Counted from the stretch's first letter, positions 24,601 through 32,609 are shown. The stretch: 58,225 bases of DNA from JBBQRS01 sp038214535 (GCA_038214535.1 JBBQRS010000015.1:1-58225), one strand, 5' to 3'. Numbers and translations: made by a program. The notes: generated by a model from the sequence alone, not told the origin.

Positions 24601-24720
24601 CGGCTCCGGCGTGCGCCACGCCTCGATCTCCAGCGGCGCGACGGGCGTATAGATCGCGGCGTCAATCTGCCGCAGCGTCTCTTCCAGATAACTCAGGGTG
24701 TAGGGTTTATATTCCGGCAT
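21637..24720 (-). CDS. Alpha-mannosidase, glycoside hydrolase family 38
   Basis: 1027 aa, normal length for a bacterial GH38. AAAGGAG lies upstream of ATG 24720. An N-terminal jelly-roll domain (1-230) precedes the catalytic barrel with VGHAHMDLAWLWPIRET (His248, Asp250, zinc ligands), FGASQAQYFAWMKQYYP, and YLWLPDVFGYSGSLPGIL with the nucleophile Asp360. FHDILPGSSI follows near residue 567. The C-terminal half is the beta-domain typical of the family, ending TPFAIQTLRVARG. Retaining mechanism; it cleaves alpha-linked mannose. No signal peptide, so cytoplasmic action on imported oligosaccharides is likely. Confidence 0.95.
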   Translation of the reverse strand: MPEYKPYTLSYLEETLRQIDAAIYTPVAPLEIEAWRTPEPTPFDARTTGEHITPGIGESWGGLFDCAWFHFTGHAPERNGAGDKPLVLLLDVSGEMCVFDEAGAPVRGLTSMASSYDFSLGRPGKRVLPLELHLPAGAEVEVWADAGCNDLFGNLQDGGTVKMASVATVDEAVRALYYDFEVLLDFLKTLPVESPRYQQVLTGLNDAMHLLYSGIPQNARKARAVLAPLLARRNGDAALKVSAVGHAHMDLAWLWPIRETIRKGARTFSTGLANIEKYPDYIFGASQAQYFAWMKQYYPALWKRIVAAVAAGRIDVQGCMWVEADTNVSGGEALVRQVLYGRRFWRAEFGLDVKYLWLPDVFGYSGSLPGILARAGVPYFSTQKLSWSLVNTFPHQSFHWRGIDGSEVLAHMLPEETYNSPAAPRSVRMIERNYKDSGVSSRALMVFGIGDGGGGPGEEHLERLARLKNLEGLSPVKQETVAAFLEKWQADAARFATWVGELYLERHEGTLTTNARNKRYNRKMELALRDMEWSSVLAGMLAGADYPAARLEALWKEVLLYQFHDILPGSSIKRVYDESVARYETLLAEAESQIAANDEAVAGQIDTAGMARPVVVLNSLSWPRAEWAQVGDDWILAAAPAMGYAGLDVAAANLTLAVDEGLVIVADIADDRIENDVLRVRFDADGAIVSIHDKRLNREVLTPGIPANRLAVYADAGDAWDFPMDYAAQTPRTMELVESRARVDGPRAIMAQTYRLGHSEVTQEIILTAGSARLDFVTRIHWREIKTMLRTSFPVAVHADEATYEIQFGYLRRPTHRNTTWDLARDEVTAHRWADLSQRDYGVALLNDCKYGHKIKDGVLDLNLLRSAPYSGWRLVTDADVAPGEPHGAYTDQCDHDVTYALFPHAGDAIAGNVTREAYALNVPLRVVETDAHDGPLPRSASYLGVDAPNVLVEAVKRAEDDGDVIVRLYECEGRDAHATVRFGFPVKAASLVDLMEENPASLAVTGDAVKVNFTPFAIQTLRVARG

Positions 24721-24891
24721 GGGAGGACTCCTTTGAGAGAGAATGCCGCGCTATTGTACCGCAAAGCGCAGGAACGGCGAAGCCCCAAACGCATTTATCT
24801 GCGAATTGGCCGGCGAAGAGCGCACTGGCGGATGCTCCCGCGTTGCCAAAGTATCCTCGCACAATATACCATCTCTCCACCTGCAGAACGG

Positions 24892-24900
24892 TGGTATAAT
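24892..24900 (+). promoter_or_regulatory. Extended -10 TGGTATAAT with overlapping dyad
   Basis: TGG-TATAAT at 24892-24900 is a perfect extended -10. A dyad TATACCA (24865-24871) / TGGTATA (24892-24898) overlaps it and may bind a repressor. It would transcribe the truncated hydrolase and the intact hydrolase downstream. From 24721 to 24864 no gene was recognised. Confidence 0.55.
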
Positions 24901-24982
24901 GAAGGTCGGGCTTCGCGACAAACGGCGCCTCCCAATCTACATATACCGCAGTTCGCGGACTGGCGAGCCCTGGGAGCCTGAC

Positions 24983-25279
24983 ATGGCGCGCCGGCTGGGG
25001 AGCAACGAGCCGCGCGCAGTATTAGCATGTTTGGATGGGGCCATCCTGTCCTGGTCTGGGGCAGGAGATTGTCTCAGGGGCAGCCCGATTCCGTGTCTGT
25101 TCTATGCCGGCGATGTTGATCCGTTTCACACGCGCGCCAGTGAGGCTGCCCAGGAGTTGCCCAAAGCGAGTTTCGTTTCCCTCCCCGGGCTGGATCACAT
25201 ACAGGCATGGTTCGCGCCCGATCTGGTACTCCCGCACGCCACGAGCTTCCTGACCAAAGTGTCCAAGGAGTCCGCCTGA
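24983..25279 (+). pseudogene. Alpha/beta hydrolase, C-terminal remnant
   Basis: The frame contains MARRLGSNEPRAVLACLDGA, then PCLFYAGDVDPFHTRASEA, KASFVSLPGLDHIQAWFAP and LVLPHATSFLTKVS. This is the C-terminal third of an alpha/beta hydrolase: the Y-A-G-x-x-D-P strand with the acid and the G-L-D-H with the catalytic His. The nucleophile elbow and all N-terminal strands are absent. The frame is open back to about 24899, but that part has no recognisable hydrolase sequence. A truncated gene, possibly still transcribed from the promoter at 24892. Confidence 0.75.
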
Positions 25280-25357
25280 CTACAGTCGTCCGGCCCAATG
25301 CCAGCAGCCCTGTGCGGAAATGAGTCAGGTATTTTGCACGGGCGAGAGGGGTCCCGA

Positions 25358-26272
25358 ATGCTCAACGAACTGCCGGTAGAATTCCCTTCGCAGGGTGCAA
25401 CACTGCGCGGACGTCTCCTGACCCGCGCGGGCGCTCCCGCACGACTGCCAACGGTGATCATGGCGCACGGAACGACGGCGACCATCAACATGGTCGCAAT
25501 CGAATACGCCCGCGTTTTTGCCGAGGCCGGACTTGCGGCCCTCGTCTATGACCATCGCAATTTCGGAGATAGCGACGGCGAGCCACGCCTCGAAATCAAT
25601 CCGTGGATTCAATGCCGCGGGTATCTTGACGCCATGTCGTTCGCATGCACGCGCGCGGAGGTTGACCCCGACCGTATCGCGCTTTGGGGCGACAGCTACA
25701 CAGGCGGGCAGGTGGTCGCTGTCGCGGCCTGTGACCCGCGCCCCAGGGTTATCGTTGCGCAATGTCCGGTGTTCGGCGCCACCGTGCCGCCAATCGAGCC
25801 GTCTCCCAACGTGCTGGCAATGATCAAGAAGACCATGCTTTCCGGCGATGTCACCGGTACGGCGGAAACCACAACAGGCCCGCTGCCGGTCGTATCCCCC
25901 GATCAGTTGGGGACGCCTTCACTCCTTGCGCCAATCCAGGCCTTTCGCTGGTTTATCGAATACGGCGGGCGTCCAGGGTCCGGCTGGGTCAATCGCGTCA
26001 CCCGGGTCATCCCGCCAACGCCAGTTGCGTACAGCCCGTATCTCTGCGCCCCGTTCGTTCTGGCCAGGACACTGCTGATGGTCGCGCCGGAAGATGAGAT
26101 GATCCACGCGAACTACGATGTCGCGAGAAAGGCGTTCGAACTCCTGCCCGGCTTCAAGCGCTGGTATGACATCGCCGAAGGTCACTTCGGACTGCTGTAC
26201 CACCCTGGACCGCGCTTTGATGAGGCGGCCTCCGTTCAAGTGGACTTCCTGCGCGAGCACTTGAATGCCTGA
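25358..26272 (+). CDS. Alpha/beta hydrolase
   Basis: 304 aa from ATG 25358 (AGAGGGG upstream). N-terminal strands are followed by VIMAHGTTATINM (oxyanion region), YDHRNFGDSDGEPR, the nucleophile elbow WGDSYTGG with Ser113, APEDEM (Glu245/Asp246) and EGHFGLLY (His276). The D-H-R-N-F-G-x-S motif and overall layout fit the peptidase S15-like / dienelactone-hydrolase-like group. No signal peptide. Substrate unknown. It follows the truncated hydrolase by 79 bases. Confidence 0.88.
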   Translation: MLNELPVEFPSQGATLRGRLLTRAGAPARLPTVIMAHGTTATINMVAIEYARVFAEAGLAALVYDHRNFGDSDGEPRLEINPWIQCRGYLDAMSFACTRAEVDPDRIALWGDSYTGGQVVAVAACDPRPRVIVAQCPVFGATVPPIEPSPNVLAMIKKTMLSGDVTGTAETTTGPLPVVSPDQLGTPSLLAPIQAFRWFIEYGGRPGSGWVNRVTRVIPPTPVAYSPYLCAPFVLARTLLMVAPEDEMIHANYDVARKAFELLPGFKRWYDIAEGHFGLLYHPGPRFDEAASVQVDFLREHLNA

Positions 26273-26429
26273 CCCTTCTCAAGCGGCAGGCGACGGCGAG
26301 AGGCGCTCATTGAACGCCAGCCTGCTACGTGTTGGGCCGGACAGTGCATCCGGCGCGGCGAAGGAGTCAGCCCGCCTCATCCCCCGCATCTGGTAAAACG
26401 ATAAATCCGGGCGCGCAGAGAAATCGTCA

Positions 26430-27141
26430 ATGAACACCGGAGTGATGGCGGTTGCTATGGCTGATTCAAATACGAAATGGTGGTTCCGCGCCGGCGGCAT
26501 TGCCGCGATGATTCTCGGTCTGTCGTACATCGTCATCATCGCGGCGTATTCGCTCGGCGGGGCCTTGCCGAAGGGGGCCGAGGCGTTGCTCACGCATCTC
26601 GCGGGGCATACGGCGGCGTGGTGGGTGATCCTGGGTCTCTCCGTCCTCACGGACTTCCTCTTCATCCCCGTCGCCTTCGCGCTCTACCTCGCGCTGAGAG
26701 AGGTCAATCGGAACGCGATGCTGATCGGCGGCGGCCTCTCAGTGCTGTTCGCGATCCGACCTGGCCGTCACATGGCCGAACTATGCCGCGCTGATCACCC
26801 TCAGCGGGAACTATGCCGGGGCGACGAGCGATGTCCAGCGAATGGTCACCATCGCGGCCGCGACTTACGCGTCGGCGGTGCTGACCTCCAGCCTCTTTGC
26901 GGTGTACGCGATTCTCGTCCCTTCTATCGGGATACTGATCATCAGCCTCGTCATGCTGAAAGGCGGCTTTGGCAAGGCGACGGCCTACGCGGGCCTGGGC
27001 GCGGGGATCCTCGGTATCATAGCGGTGGTTGGCCCCGTGTTTGTCAGCGCGCTGGGCATTTTCGCCGTCCCCAGTTCGATCTTCACCACCGTGTGGATTC
27101 TGCTCGCAGGGTGCCGGCTCTCCCAGCTCGGCCAGGGATGA
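26430..27141 (+). pseudogene. DUF4386-like membrane protein gene with a frameshift
   Basis: The first frame gives MNTGVMAVAMADSNTKWWF, membrane segments such as AAMILGLSYIVIIAAYSLG and ILGLSVLTDFLFIPVAFALY, and VNRNAMLIGGGLSVLFAI. The membrane protein continues in the next frame as DLAVTWPNYAALITLSGNYA and TIAAATYASAVLTSSLFAVY, ending QLGQG. Removing one C at 26756/26757 (ATCCGAC to ATCGAC) restores one frame. About six transmembrane helices, like DUF4386 proteins. Either an inactivated gene or a one-base assembly error. Confidence 0.8.
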
Positions 27142-27238
27142 TCCGTGGGCGAAGGTGGCCCACCCGCATGAGCCAATCCGTGCCGGCCAGATCTCCTCAC
27201 CCCAACCCTCTCCCAACGGGCGAGGGAGCCGCGCCCCC

Positions 27239-27290
27239 ATCCGCGCAATCCGTGTTGGCATCCGTGTTAGCCATCCGTGTTGGCATCCGC
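27239..27290. repeat. Short tandem repeat CATCCGTGTTGG/TAGC
   Basis: Four degenerate units of ATCCGTGTTRGC. The preceding CCCCAACCCTCTCCCAACGG stretch (from about 27198) belongs to a widely seen CCCTCTCCC-type intergenic repeat. Similar units occur at 52621-52680. Confidence 0.8.
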
Positions 27291-27375
27291 GCGCTTGCCG
27301 TCACCTCCCCGCGCGTGGTATCATGGGCATGAAGCGGCGGACTTGACGCGCGCCGACAACAGATGGGAGACGTTC

Positions 27376-27669
27376 GTGGAGACCTATTTCATCCTCGGCA
27401 ACTGGACGCAACAGGGCATGATCGAATTCCGAAACAGCCCGACCCGGATAGACGACGCGCGCGCGGCGCTCGAACGGATGGGCGGCGCATGGCTGGGGTG
27501 GTATTTGCTGATGGGCCGCTACGACTTCGCGATCATCCTGCAAGTGCCGGATGTCACCGTGATAAGCCAGTTCCTGCTCGCGATCGGCGCGCTGGGCAAC
27601 GCGCACACCGAGACCCTCCGCGCCTTGACCGACGCCGAATTTCGCACCCTCATCAACAAGCTGACGTGA
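27376..27669 (+). CDS. GYD domain protein
   Basis: 97 aa from GTG 27376, with GGGAG upstream. The frame is open from 27277 without support. The sequence has ETYFILGNWTQQGM, ALERMGGAWLGWYLLMGRYD and IGALGNAHTETLRALTDAEF. The G-x-Y-D-F segment and small alpha/beta ferredoxin-like layout are characteristic of the GYD family (PF08734). The function in the family is unknown. The next gene starts about 60 nt downstream. Confidence 0.88.
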   Translation: METYFILGNWTQQGMIEFRNSPTRIDDARAALERMGGAWLGWYLLMGRYDFAIILQVPDVTVISQFLLAIGALGNAHTETLRALTDAEFRTLINKLT

Positions 27670-27727
27670 GTTTGTCGTGCCCCCACAGGCGCACGACATA
27701 GCGAACGCGACCTACGAAGGAGATCAC

Positions 27728-29236
27728 ATGCGAACCCAAAAAATCGCACGCGGGCGACGTGCCCGCCCGGCTTTGAGCCTATTATTAGCCCTGGGGTTAC
27801 TCGTGGCCCTCGCACCGGCCGGCCTGGCCGCGGCGCCCCCGCCGCCCGCCGCCGATGGCGCCGACCAGGACGAACTGTGGGTGCAACCGGCCGGCCCGCT
27901 GAGCTGGGAAGCCGGCGCATCGGCGGCCCCCCTGGCAGACGTCGCAACCATCACCGGGCCGGCCGCGCCCGCGGTCAGCAGCCCGCTGGTCATGTGCCAC
28001 GCGACCGGTCAGGACGTGTCCATCACGGCGGGGACGCTGAGCACGGTCGTCGAGTGCAACGTGACCACATCGCAGGACGGGGCAGTCTACGTGGCGGCGA
28101 ACGCGACGGCTTCGGCGCAGGGCGGCGACGTGGAAGGCACGTTCCGCATCGGCGTTGACGGCGCGAGCTGGCCCTATGACCGCGCCGTCAGCGTCTACAC
28201 CGACCCGTTGAAAGTCCGCAACAAGGTCGCCACCATCAACGGGCTGCAGCCCCTCTACGCCGGCAGCCACACGATCCGCTTCGAGGTGCGCCGCTCGCGC
28301 GGGTCGGGCGCGCTGCGCCTGAGCCTGCCTTCCATCACCGCGATCTTCATCCCGAACACCGGCACGTTTCGCACCTGCAACAACGCGCTCGACGGCGCAT
28401 GGACCACCACCTCCAACGGCAGCCTCGAAGTCGTGTCATGCACCCTCAACGCGCCCACCAACGGCTATCTCTTCTTCGCCGTGAACGGCTGGTTCAGCAA
28501 CGTGGACGGCTACTACCAGGCGTTCTATCGCGTGCAGAACGATTTCGGGCCCTTGCCGCCAACGACCAGCGATGTGACCTATCGCCGCCAGAACGTCTAC
28601 AACGATAGCATGGGCGGCGGCGGCAGCGATGACACCTTCACCGTGACCGGCATCCGCCAGGTCACCGCGGGGACGCGCGCCGTCACCTTGCGGGCGGGCA
28701 AATGGAGCGGCAGCGGGCCGGGCACGGTGACGCTGAACGATCCCAACGTGATGGCCTTCTTCTTCGCGCCCGGCGAAGCGAACGCCCAGGTCTGTGAAGA
28801 CCAGCCCAGCGAGTCGTGGTTCACGCCATTCCAATACTTCAGCTTTGCGCGGCGCTGCGATATGAATCTCGCCGGACCGAGCCAGGTGTTCATGTCGGCG
28901 GATGGCTATAGCGGCCAATACGTGCCGACGCCGAGCTATCCCTATGCCGTCGGGCCGTACGAGATGGGCGCGCGGTTGGGCGTTGATTCGGTCACCGGCT
29001 TCGCGACGACCCAACGCAATATCAACGTCGTCGAAGACGGGATAGATATGAGCGATATGGGTTTTGCGAACACCACCGTGCACAGCGTGCCGGGCGGCAA
29101 TCACTGGTTCTACTGGTCGGGCGCGCTCAACTCAGACCCCAACGTGGGCACCGCCGCGGTCTATCGCCTGGGGATGAGCGTGATCGCCATCCCCGGTGGG
29201 TCGGTGCGCACGTTCATGCCGTCAATCAGCAAGTAA
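27728..29236 (+). CDS. Secreted protein with three Cys-pair beta repeats
   Basis: 502 aa. AAGGAG precedes ATG 27728. Signal peptide MRTQKIARGRRARPALSLLL... with cleavage near APAGLAA (about residue 35). The mature part has three repeats of about 130-140 residues (about 85-209, 210-349, 350-490). Each begins with a Cys pair 20-21 residues apart (Cys90/110, Cys217/238, Cys356/377), followed by a G-x-V-x-V-A-like strand, an aromatic-rich strand, a G-x-H-T or G-x-R-A-V-T segment and a terminal I-A-I-F-I-P-like strand. This is probably a tandem jelly-roll surface or adhesion protein. Family not recognised. Confidence 0.8.
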   Translation: MRTQKIARGRRARPALSLLLALGLLVALAPAGLAAAPPPPAADGADQDELWVQPAGPLSWEAGASAAPLADVATITGPAAPAVSSPLVMCHATGQDVSITAGTLSTVVECNVTTSQDGAVYVAANATASAQGGDVEGTFRIGVDGASWPYDRAVSVYTDPLKVRNKVATINGLQPLYAGSHTIRFEVRRSRGSGALRLSLPSITAIFIPNTGTFRTCNNALDGAWTTTSNGSLEVVSCTLNAPTNGYLFFAVNGWFSNVDGYYQAFYRVQNDFGPLPPTTSDVTYRRQNVYNDSMGGGGSDDTFTVTGIRQVTAGTRAVTLRAGKWSGSGPGTVTLNDPNVMAFFFAPGEANAQVCEDQPSESWFTPFQYFSFARRCDMNLAGPSQVFMSADGYSGQYVPTPSYPYAVGPYEMGARLGVDSVTGFATTQRNINVVEDGIDMSDMGFANTTVHSVPGGNHWFYWSGALNSDPNVGTAAVYRLGMSVIAIPGGSVRTFMPSISK

Positions 29237-29260
29237 GGTCGCAAACAGGGAGATAAAAAA

Positions 29261-29878
29261 ATGCAATTTGAGATGAACGGGCTACCTGCGCAACCCGCCT
29301 GGCAGGTCGAGCCGATGACGTGGGAAGCGGACTCGGACGGGGCGTTGAGCATCACCGCGGGCGCCCTCACCGATCTGTTCTACAACCCGAGCGGCGAGGA
29401 GCGCAAGCGCAACGCGCCGTGCGCCCTGTTCGCGCCCGATCCGCTCTTCACGCTGGCGGCCCGCGTTTCTGTTGACTTCGCCGCGACCTATGACGCGGGG
29501 GCGCTGCTGGTCTGGGCCGACGAGGATCACTGGGGCAAGCTCTGCTTCGAGTATTCGCCGCAGGGACAGCCGATGGTAGTTTCCGTGGTGACGAACGACT
29601 ACTCCGACGACTGCAACTCGGCGGTCTTCGCGCGCACCGACATCTATCTGCGCGTCTCACGGCTGGGCAATAATTTTGCCTTCCACTGTTCGGAAGACGG
29701 CGCGTACTGGCACCTGGTGCGCCACTTCACGTTGCACGCGGGCGACGCGTTCGCCGCCGACGCGGGTCTGCGCGTCGGCTTCCTGGCGCAATCGCCCACG
29801 GGCGAAGAATGCACCGCAACCTTCGCCAAAATCCGCTATCGCCCGGAGCCGGTGAAGCAAATCCGCTCCGGCGAATAG
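29261..29878 (+). CDS. DUF1349 domain protein (concanavalin-like fold)
   Basis: 205 aa from ATG 29261 (AGGGAG upstream). Typical DUF1349 features: SITAGALTDLFYNPSGE, NAPCALFAPDPLFTLAARVS, YDAGALLVWADEDHWGKLCFE and GLRVGFLAQSPTGEECTATF. The family is predicted to adopt a concanavalin-like beta-sandwich and to bind or modify carbohydrates; no enzymatic role is proven. No signal peptide, although the gene follows a secreted protein gene by 24 nt. Confidence 0.9.
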   Translation: MQFEMNGLPAQPAWQVEPMTWEADSDGALSITAGALTDLFYNPSGEERKRNAPCALFAPDPLFTLAARVSVDFAATYDAGALLVWADEDHWGKLCFEYSPQGQPMVVSVVTNDYSDDCNSAVFARTDIYLRVSRLGNNFAFHCSEDGAYWHLVRHFTLHAGDAFAADAGLRVGFLAQSPTGEECTATFAKIRYRPEPVKQIRSGE

Positions 29879-29884
29879 AATTTC

Positions 29885-29948
29885 TTGCACCGAATTACAC
29901 GAATTGCACGCATAGGAAAAGAATCCAAATTCGTGTAATTCGGTGCAA
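29885..29948. repeat. Inverted repeat (TTGCACCGAATTACACGAATT family)
   Basis: TTGCACCGAATTACACGAAT at 29885 pairs with the AATTCGGTGCAA end at 29948. It lies two bases before the 3' end of the convergent isomerase gene and is a possible shared terminator. Confidence 0.9.
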
Positions 29949-29950
29949 AA

Positions 29951-30754
29951 CTATTCTTCCAGCCACCCCTCCAGCATTGCCCGGTTCGCGACGCACTCCG
30001 GGCCGGGATCGCGGTCTTCCGGCTCGTGCTCTACGCTGATCGCCCCGCGGTAGCCGAGGCGCTGGAGCGCACGGACGCAGCCTTCGATGTCCACCACCCC
30101 ATGATCGTACGCGCAGGTATCGTGCGCGCCCACGGCCGCCACCTGTTTCAAGTGTACGTAGGCCAGCCGGTCGGCCAGTTCCGTCAGCGCGCGGTCGGCG
30201 GGATAACCCTGCGTGCCGAACCAACCCGTATCCACCGCCGCGCCCACGCGCCCGCCCGCCGCGTCGCCCATGCGCGCCAGCAACTCCGCGGGGGTCTTCT
30301 CCGGATGATTTTCCACGCCCAACACCAGGTCGTACTTATCGAGCAGCGCCGCCATGCCCGCGTGATCGGTCTTCAGCAGCCCCGTCCCACCGCCCAGCAC
30401 CGGCGCGCCCACGGCGGTCGCCAGCTCGCACGTGCGCTCGAACGCATCGGCGTCGTCGCCGAAGCCACCGGCCAGGCTCATCACCTGCATGTCGTGCTTC
30501 GCCAGCAACTCCAGCGCGATGGCGATGTGGTCATCGGTGGCCCAATCGGGGTGCAGGTGCGCCAGCCACAGATCCATCGCGCCGAACCCCAGGCCGCGAA
30601 TCTCCGCGAGCAGGGCGTCGAAGCGCTTCTCAAACGTGCGCAACGGGCGGAAATAGGCCTGCGTCGCCCGGTCGCCCTGGCCCCAGCCCTCCGTCATGTG
30701 ATAATCCAGTTGCCGCGCCACATAGTTCGCCGACATGAATGAAATAGTGTTCAA
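29951..30754 (-). CDS. Sugar phosphate isomerase/epimerase (AP endonuclease 2-type barrel)
   Basis: 267 aa from a TTG start at 30754, chosen because AGGAGG lies five bases upstream. The sequence has FGAMDLWLAHLHPDW, MQVMSLAGGFGDD, DLVLGVENHPEKTP (Glu and His metal ligands), VGAAVDTGWFGTQGYP (Asp ligand), RLAYVHLKQV (His ligand) and GAISVEHEPED (Glu ligand). These are the metal sites of the xylose-isomerase-like TIM barrel family. It probably epimerises or isomerises a ketose or inositol derivative. The gene is transcribed away from the FAD oxidoreductase. Confidence 0.88.
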   Translation of the reverse strand: MNTISFMSANYVARQLDYHMTEGWGQGDRATQAYFRPLRTFEKRFDALLAEIRGLGFGAMDLWLAHLHPDWATDDHIAIALELLAKHDMQVMSLAGGFGDDADAFERTCELATAVGAPVLGGGTGLLKTDHAGMAALLDKYDLVLGVENHPEKTPAELLARMGDAAGGRVGAAVDTGWFGTQGYPADRALTELADRLAYVHLKQVAAVGAHDTCAYDHGVVDIEGCVRALQRLGYRGAISVEHEPEDRDPGPECVANRAMLEGWLEE

Positions 30755-30772
30755 CAGATCCTCCTATCATGA

Positions 30773-31080
30773 TGTTGTGGGCAAGGAGACAAGGAAACAA
30801 GGAAACAAGTAGGCAAGGAGAGCGGGAGAGGGGTGAGGGGGAGAAGCAAGACCGGCCCGGTTCCCTCTCCCCCTGGGAGACATTGTCCCCGGTAATCTGG
30901 GGAGGGTCAGGGTGAGGGTTTTGGCCGACACGGATAAGCCAACATGGATGCACGGATGGTGACGCGGCAGGTCCCGCGCCCGTTCGCATCTGAGGATGCT
31001 CACTCCTCCGAACCCCTCTCCCGTTCTCCTTGTCTCCTTGTCTACTTTTCTCCTTGTTTCCCTGTCGCTTTGTCTCCCCG
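30773..31080. repeat. Composite intergenic repeat block R1
   Basis: It contains GGCAAGGAGACAAGGAAACA-type polypurine units (30779-30850), then a composite module: TCCCTCTCCCCCTGGGAGAC, TTGTCCCCGGTAATCTGGGG, GGGTTTTGGCCGACACGGAT, and CGTTCGCATCTGAGGATGCT (30981-31000), and finally TCTCCTTGTC-type pyrimidine units. The module recurs at 32448-32587 and 49115-49239 and, inverted, at 34553-34749. No gene in this 443-base gap. Confidence 0.85.
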
Positions 31081-31164
31081 CCCCAATTGTAAAGACTCCC
31101 TAACGTAATCCTTACCTCACCTTAAAGATCGGTTAATTGCCCGATAACTCGCACGCCGTATGAT

Positions 31165-31192
31165 AGCAGGTATATTCCTGCTACGGTAAAAT
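31165..31192 (+). promoter_or_regulatory. -10 TAAAAT with upstream dyad; probably leaderless
   Basis: TAAAAT at 31187-31192 ends five bases before the ATG at 31198, so transcription would start at or very near the ATG. The dyad AGCAGG-TATATT-CCTGCT (31165-31182) covers the spacer and could bind a regulator. No good -35 was seen. Confidence 0.45.
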
Positions 31193-31197
31193 TGGCC

Positions 31198-32397
31198 ATG
31201 ACCCAGACAGCGGACATCGTGATCGTCGGCGGCGGGATCGTGGGGTGCGCCATCGCGTACTACCTCGGTCTGCGCCCCGCGGGCCGCGTCGTCCTGCTCG
31301 AAAACCGCACGCTGTCGGAGGCGAACACCGGGCGCGCCGCGGGCCTGCTGTCGCGCGCGCAGATGTGCCCGCAGCTCACGTCCCTGGTCACCGAAACCTA
31401 TCGTGCTCTGGATCGCCTGGAGGATGAAGAGGGCGCGCCGCTGGGGATGCGCCGGGTGGGCGCGCTGCACGCGGCGGCCCCCGGCGCGGCGCAAACAATG
31501 TTGCGCCGCGTCCTGGGCAACGCGCGTGACGCGGGGCTACGCGTGCAAAGCATCACCCCCGATGAGGCCAGACGGCGCGCGCCCTGGCTGCGCCTCGACG
31601 ACGCCGAAATCGCCTTCCTGCCCGACGAAGCCTACATTGATCCCTACGTGCTGATCCATGCTTACGTCCAGGCGGCGCGCCGGCGCAAGGTGGAGATCCG
31701 CGAAGGGGCCGGGGTCCTGCGCATCCGGCGGCTGGGCGACCGCGTCACCGGCGTGCTGACCGACCGCGGCTTCATCGCGGCGGGCCTCGTGATTGATACA
31801 TCCGGCATCCTGACGGGCATCCTGGCCCGCCAGGCGGGCGCACCCATCCCCATGGCCCCCATCCAGACGCAGTATTGGGTCACCCAGCAGGGCGACGCCT
31901 ACCCGCAAAGCCAGCCGATGGTGCATCGCTCCGAGTTTGGCTTCTTTGCCCGGCCCGAGCGCGGCGGCCTGCTGTTCGGGATGGCCGGTCAACCCTCGGA
32001 TGGGCTGGATCCGCGCGTGATGCCCGACCGAGCGCCGCCGTTCGACGATTCGCGCATCCAGGACGGCTGGGAAACGCTGGGGCAGGCCATCCCGCAATTG
32101 CGCCGGTTCTTCCCCGACGTGGGCGAAGTGATGATCGCGCGCTACGTTTCGGGGCTTTCGACCAACACGCCCGACGGCGCGCCGGTGCTGGGCGCGCTGC
32201 CGGGGCTGAGCAGTTTTCTCGCCGCGGTGGGCAACGCCGCGACCGGCGTCGCCGCATCGGCGGGCATTGGCCTTGCGCTGGCCGATCTGGCGGCGGGCCG
32301 CGCCCCCTGGGTTGACCTCACGCCCTTTGACGCCTCCCGTTTTATCCCCAGCCTGCCCGCGCCCCCTCCCCCCGCCGCGAGTCACGCCGCGCTTTAG
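31198..32397 (+). CDS. FAD-dependent oxidoreductase (DAO family)
   Basis: 399 aa from ATG 31198. N-terminal dinucleotide motif ADIVIVGGGIVGCAIAYYLG (residues 6-25) and VVLLENRTLSEANTGRAAGL, typical of the glycine oxidase / sarcosine dehydrogenase-like DAO superfamily. The middle has AYIDPYVLIHAYVQAARRR and GLVIDTSG, the C-terminus TPDGAPVLGALPGLSSFLAAVGN, which closes the FAD site. No ribosome binding site is visible, consistent with a leaderless transcript. Substrate probably an amino acid or methylated amine. Pro/Ala-rich C-terminal tail. Confidence 0.88.
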   Translation: MTQTADIVIVGGGIVGCAIAYYLGLRPAGRVVLLENRTLSEANTGRAAGLLSRAQMCPQLTSLVTETYRALDRLEDEEGAPLGMRRVGALHAAAPGAAQTMLRRVLGNARDAGLRVQSITPDEARRRAPWLRLDDAEIAFLPDEAYIDPYVLIHAYVQAARRRKVEIREGAGVLRIRRLGDRVTGVLTDRGFIAAGLVIDTSGILTGILARQAGAPIPMAPIQTQYWVTQQGDAYPQSQPMVHRSEFGFFARPERGGLLFGMAGQPSDGLDPRVMPDRAPPFDDSRIQDGWETLGQAIPQLRRFFPDVGEVMIARYVSGLSTNTPDGAPVLGALPGLSSFLAAVGNAATGVAASAGIGLALADLAAGRAPWVDLTPFDASRFIPSLPAPPPPAASHAAL

Positions 32398-32404
32398 CGA
32401 AGGG

Positions 32405-32607
32405 CCGTAGGAGCAGAGGGGCGGAGGGGATGAAGCAGCGCCGATCTGGTTCCCTCTCCCCCTGGGAGACATTGTCCCCGGTAATCTGGGGAGGGTTAGG
32501 GTGAGGGTTTTGGCCGACCCGGATAAGCCAACACAGATGGGAAACGCGGCAGGCCCCGCCCCGTTCGCATCTGAGGATGCTCACCCCCTCGCCTCTGCTC
32601 CTCCGCT
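32405..32607. repeat. Composite intergenic repeat block R2
   Basis: GTAGGAGCAGAGGGGCGGAG on the left, then the composite module (TCCCTCTCCCCCTGGGAGAC at 32451, CCCCGGTAATCTGGGGAG, GCATCTGAGGATGC at 32567-32580), then the complementary CCTCTGCTCCTCCGCTCCTC. It separates two convergent genes and overlaps the end of the flavoprotein gene. Confidence 0.85.
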
Positions 32608-32609
32608 CC

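Noticed and set aside
22378..24981. 867-codon open frame on the plus strand opposite the GH38 gene
   Set aside because: It is the antisense shadow of a high-GC gene: Arg/His/Ala-rich, no domain, no ribosome binding site, while the minus-strand frame has full GH38 motifs.
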